NCBI GenBank assembly: GCA_902776455.1
Contig: CACYQI010000068.1
Location: 1-40,402, forward strand
Direction: 5' to 3'
DNA length: 40,402 bases
DNA from: an uncultured Bacteroidales bacterium
Lineage (GTDB): Bacteria > Bacteroidota > Bacteroidia > Bacteroidales > Bacteroidaceae
Within the stretch, counting starts at the first letter, position 1; each line of letters begins with the position of its first letter. Of this stretch, positions 39,325-40,402 are shown one piece after another. The translations under genes and the position numbers were made by a program. The notes beneath the pieces are model-generated. The model ran no database searches. It was given only the letters and a program-made list of their open reading frames with translations, and had not been told where the DNA came from.

Positions 39325-40278
39325 ATGAACGCGAAGAGTGAGGAATACCACGTGCCGGTACTGCTGAAGGAGACCGTCGATGGGCTGGACATCAAGCCCG
39401 GAGGCATCTATGTGGACCTCACTTTCGGCGGTGGTGGACACAGCCGCGAGATACTGCGTCGGCTCGAAGGCACAGGACATCTCTACAGCTTCGACCAGGA
39501 CGAGGACGCCCTCCCCAAGGCGCGAGAGCTGGAGGCGGCAGGGAACTTCACCTTCGTCCGCAGCAACTTCCGCTTCCTCCGCAACTGGATGCTCTACTAC
39601 GGGCACGAGCAAGTGGACGGCATACTGGCAGACCTGGGCGTAAGCAGCCATCACCTCGACGACGAGAGGCGTGGCTTCAGCTTCCGCTTCGACGCTCCCC
39701 TCGACATGCGCATGAACCAGCAGGCCAGCCTCACGGCAAAGCGTATCGTCCAGGAATACAGCGAAGAACAGCTCTCCGACGTGCTCTACCTCTACGGCGA
39801 ACTCAAGAACAGCCGCCGCATAGCCAAGGCCATCGTCGCAGCCCGACAGCAGAAACCCGTCGAGACCACAGGCGAACTGGTGGAAGTGCTGAAGCCTTTG
39901 ATGGCTCGCGACAGCAAGTCGTCAAAAGGCGACCGCGAGAAGAAGGACCTGGCCCGTGTCTTTCAGGCACTTCGCATCGAGGTCAACGGCGAGATGCTCG
40001 CCTTGCGCGAGATGCTTCGGGCAGCCATCGGACTGCTCCGACCAGGCGGAAGGCTCAGCATCCTCACCTATCATTCCCTCGAGGACCGCATGGTGAAGAA
40101 CATCGTCAAGGCAGGCAACGTGGAGGGAAAGACAGAGACCGACCTCTTCGGCCGCAGTCATGCGCCGCTCGAAGCCGTCAACCGGAGCGTCATCACCCCA
40201 AGCCTGGCTGAGCAGGAAAGCAATCCTCGAAGCCGCTCGGCTAAGCTTCGCGTGGCAGAGAAAAGCGTTTCCCTTTAG
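39325..40278 (+). CDS. rsmH: 16S rRNA m4C1402 methyltransferase RsmH
   Basis: A 317-residue S-adenosylmethionine-dependent enzyme that N4-methylates C1402 of 16S rRNA. Motifs include HVPVLLKETVDGL, the SAM site VDLTFGGGGHSREIL, FDQDEDA, ILADLGVSSHHLDDERRGFS, PLDMRM, and the C-terminal LTYHSLEDRMVKN and SRSAKLRVAEK. It is the second gene of the division cluster after mraZ; its stop codon abuts the next ATG at 40279. Confidence 0.97.
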   Translation: MNAKSEEYHVPVLLKETVDGLDIKPGGIYVDLTFGGGGHSREILRRLEGTGHLYSFDQDEDALPKARELEAAGNFTFVRSNFRFLRNWMLYYGHEQVDGILADLGVSSHHLDDERRGFSFRFDAPLDMRMNQQASLTAKRIVQEYSEEQLSDVLYLYGELKNSRRIAKAIVAARQQKPVETTGELVEVLKPLMARDSKSSKGDREKKDLARVFQALRIEVNGEMLALREMLRAAIGLLRPGGRLSILTYHSLEDRMVKNIVKAGNVEGKTETDLFGRSHAPLEAVNRSVITPSLAEQESNPRSRSAKLRVAEKSVSL

Positions 40279-40402
40279 ATGGAACAGACAGTAAAAAGAA
40301 TAGATAATTTAAGTTTCGGGAGTTATAAGATGAAGTTAAAAAGGGAGTTAAGCCTGCTTCGCAGGCAGGAAGTTAAGCACTGCGTGCTGGACGATAGTTT
40401 TG
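40279..40402 (+). CDS. Start of an ftsL-position gene that reads into a repeat (partial)
   Basis: An ATG directly follows the rsmH stop codon. The frame is open to the window end and begins MEQTVKRIDN; from residue 10 on it translates leftmost bases of repeat copy E (LSFGSYKMKLKRELSLLRRQ). In Bacteroidetes the gene after rsmH is normally ftsL or a similar small membrane protein, so the first ten codons may be its start, with the element inserted in frame. The continuation lies outside the window, and the frame could also be closed soon after. Confidence 0.35.
   Translation, partial: MEQTVKRIDNLSFGSYKMKLKRELSLLRRQEVKHCVLDDSF
40308..40402 (-). repeat. Leader-type repeat element, copy E (partial, opposite orientation)
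   Basis: TTTAAGTTTCGGGAGTTATA followed by AGATGAAGTTAAA, a GCCTGC-TTCG-GCAGGC-type hairpin and GAAGTTAAGCACTGCGTGCT; cut by the window end. Relative to the rsmH direction it is inverted compared with copies B, C and D relative to their genes. Confidence 0.7.

Overview
The window looks like the chromosome of a Bacteroidales bacterium, most probably a Prevotella-type gut or rumen species. The evidence is: promoters of the Bacteroidetes form (TTTG, 19-21 bases, then TAnnTTTG), no Shine-Dalgarno signals, secreted glycoside hydrolases with short C-terminal YDLxGR...KKVLxK tails, the rpmB-rpmG-DUF4295 cluster, a mraZ-rsmH start of the division cluster, and very many short dispersed repeats. No tRNA or rRNA gene was seen.

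Layout. 1-5.3 kb: the start of a secreted protein, an ABC efflux-type ATPase and permease (minus strand), and a divergent response regulator/histidine kinase pair that probably controls them. 5.7-7.4 kb: a DUF3089 lipoprotein and an internally deleted IS1380-type transposase. 7.6-11.7 kb: a large secreted GH5-GH43 fusion and a free-methionine-sulfoxide reductase. 12.1-18.1 kb: a plasmid-type replication initiator (minus), two tandem repeat arrays, an AT-rich segment, parA and a small parB-like gene (plus), and at least 13 copies of a 20-bp motif on both sides of the par genes. I read this as a candidate origin and partition locus of a secondary chromosome or of an integrated plasmid. 18.6-27.3 kb: a GH27 alpha-galactosidase, an unidentified structured RNA with its own promoter and terminator, a DUF4595 lipoprotein, a small protein, an outer-membrane barrel, a GT2 glycosyltransferase and a polytopic GT-C-like protein. 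28.2-35.3 kb: a PAP2 phosphatase, a DUF4332 protein, a C69 dipeptidase, a GH127 beta-L-arabinofuranosidase and a secreted jelly-roll protein. 36.4-40.4 kb: rpmB, rpmG, DUF4295, an M16 peptidase, mraZ, rsmH and the start of an ftsL-position gene that runs into a repeat.

Genes left of about 13.7 kb mostly point left and those right of 15.1 kb mostly point right, as expected if forks leave from the repB-parA interval.

The strangest property is the repeat load. G-rich palindromes, arrays with a 22-bp period and simple repeats fill most intergenic space and also sit in frame inside genes (GH5-GH43, histidine kinase, ABC permease, M16 peptidase). A near-identical cassette supplies the start codon and N-terminus of both ABC genes. 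A separate 155-230 bp element with inverted ends occupies the 5' leader of three unrelated genes in the same orientation.
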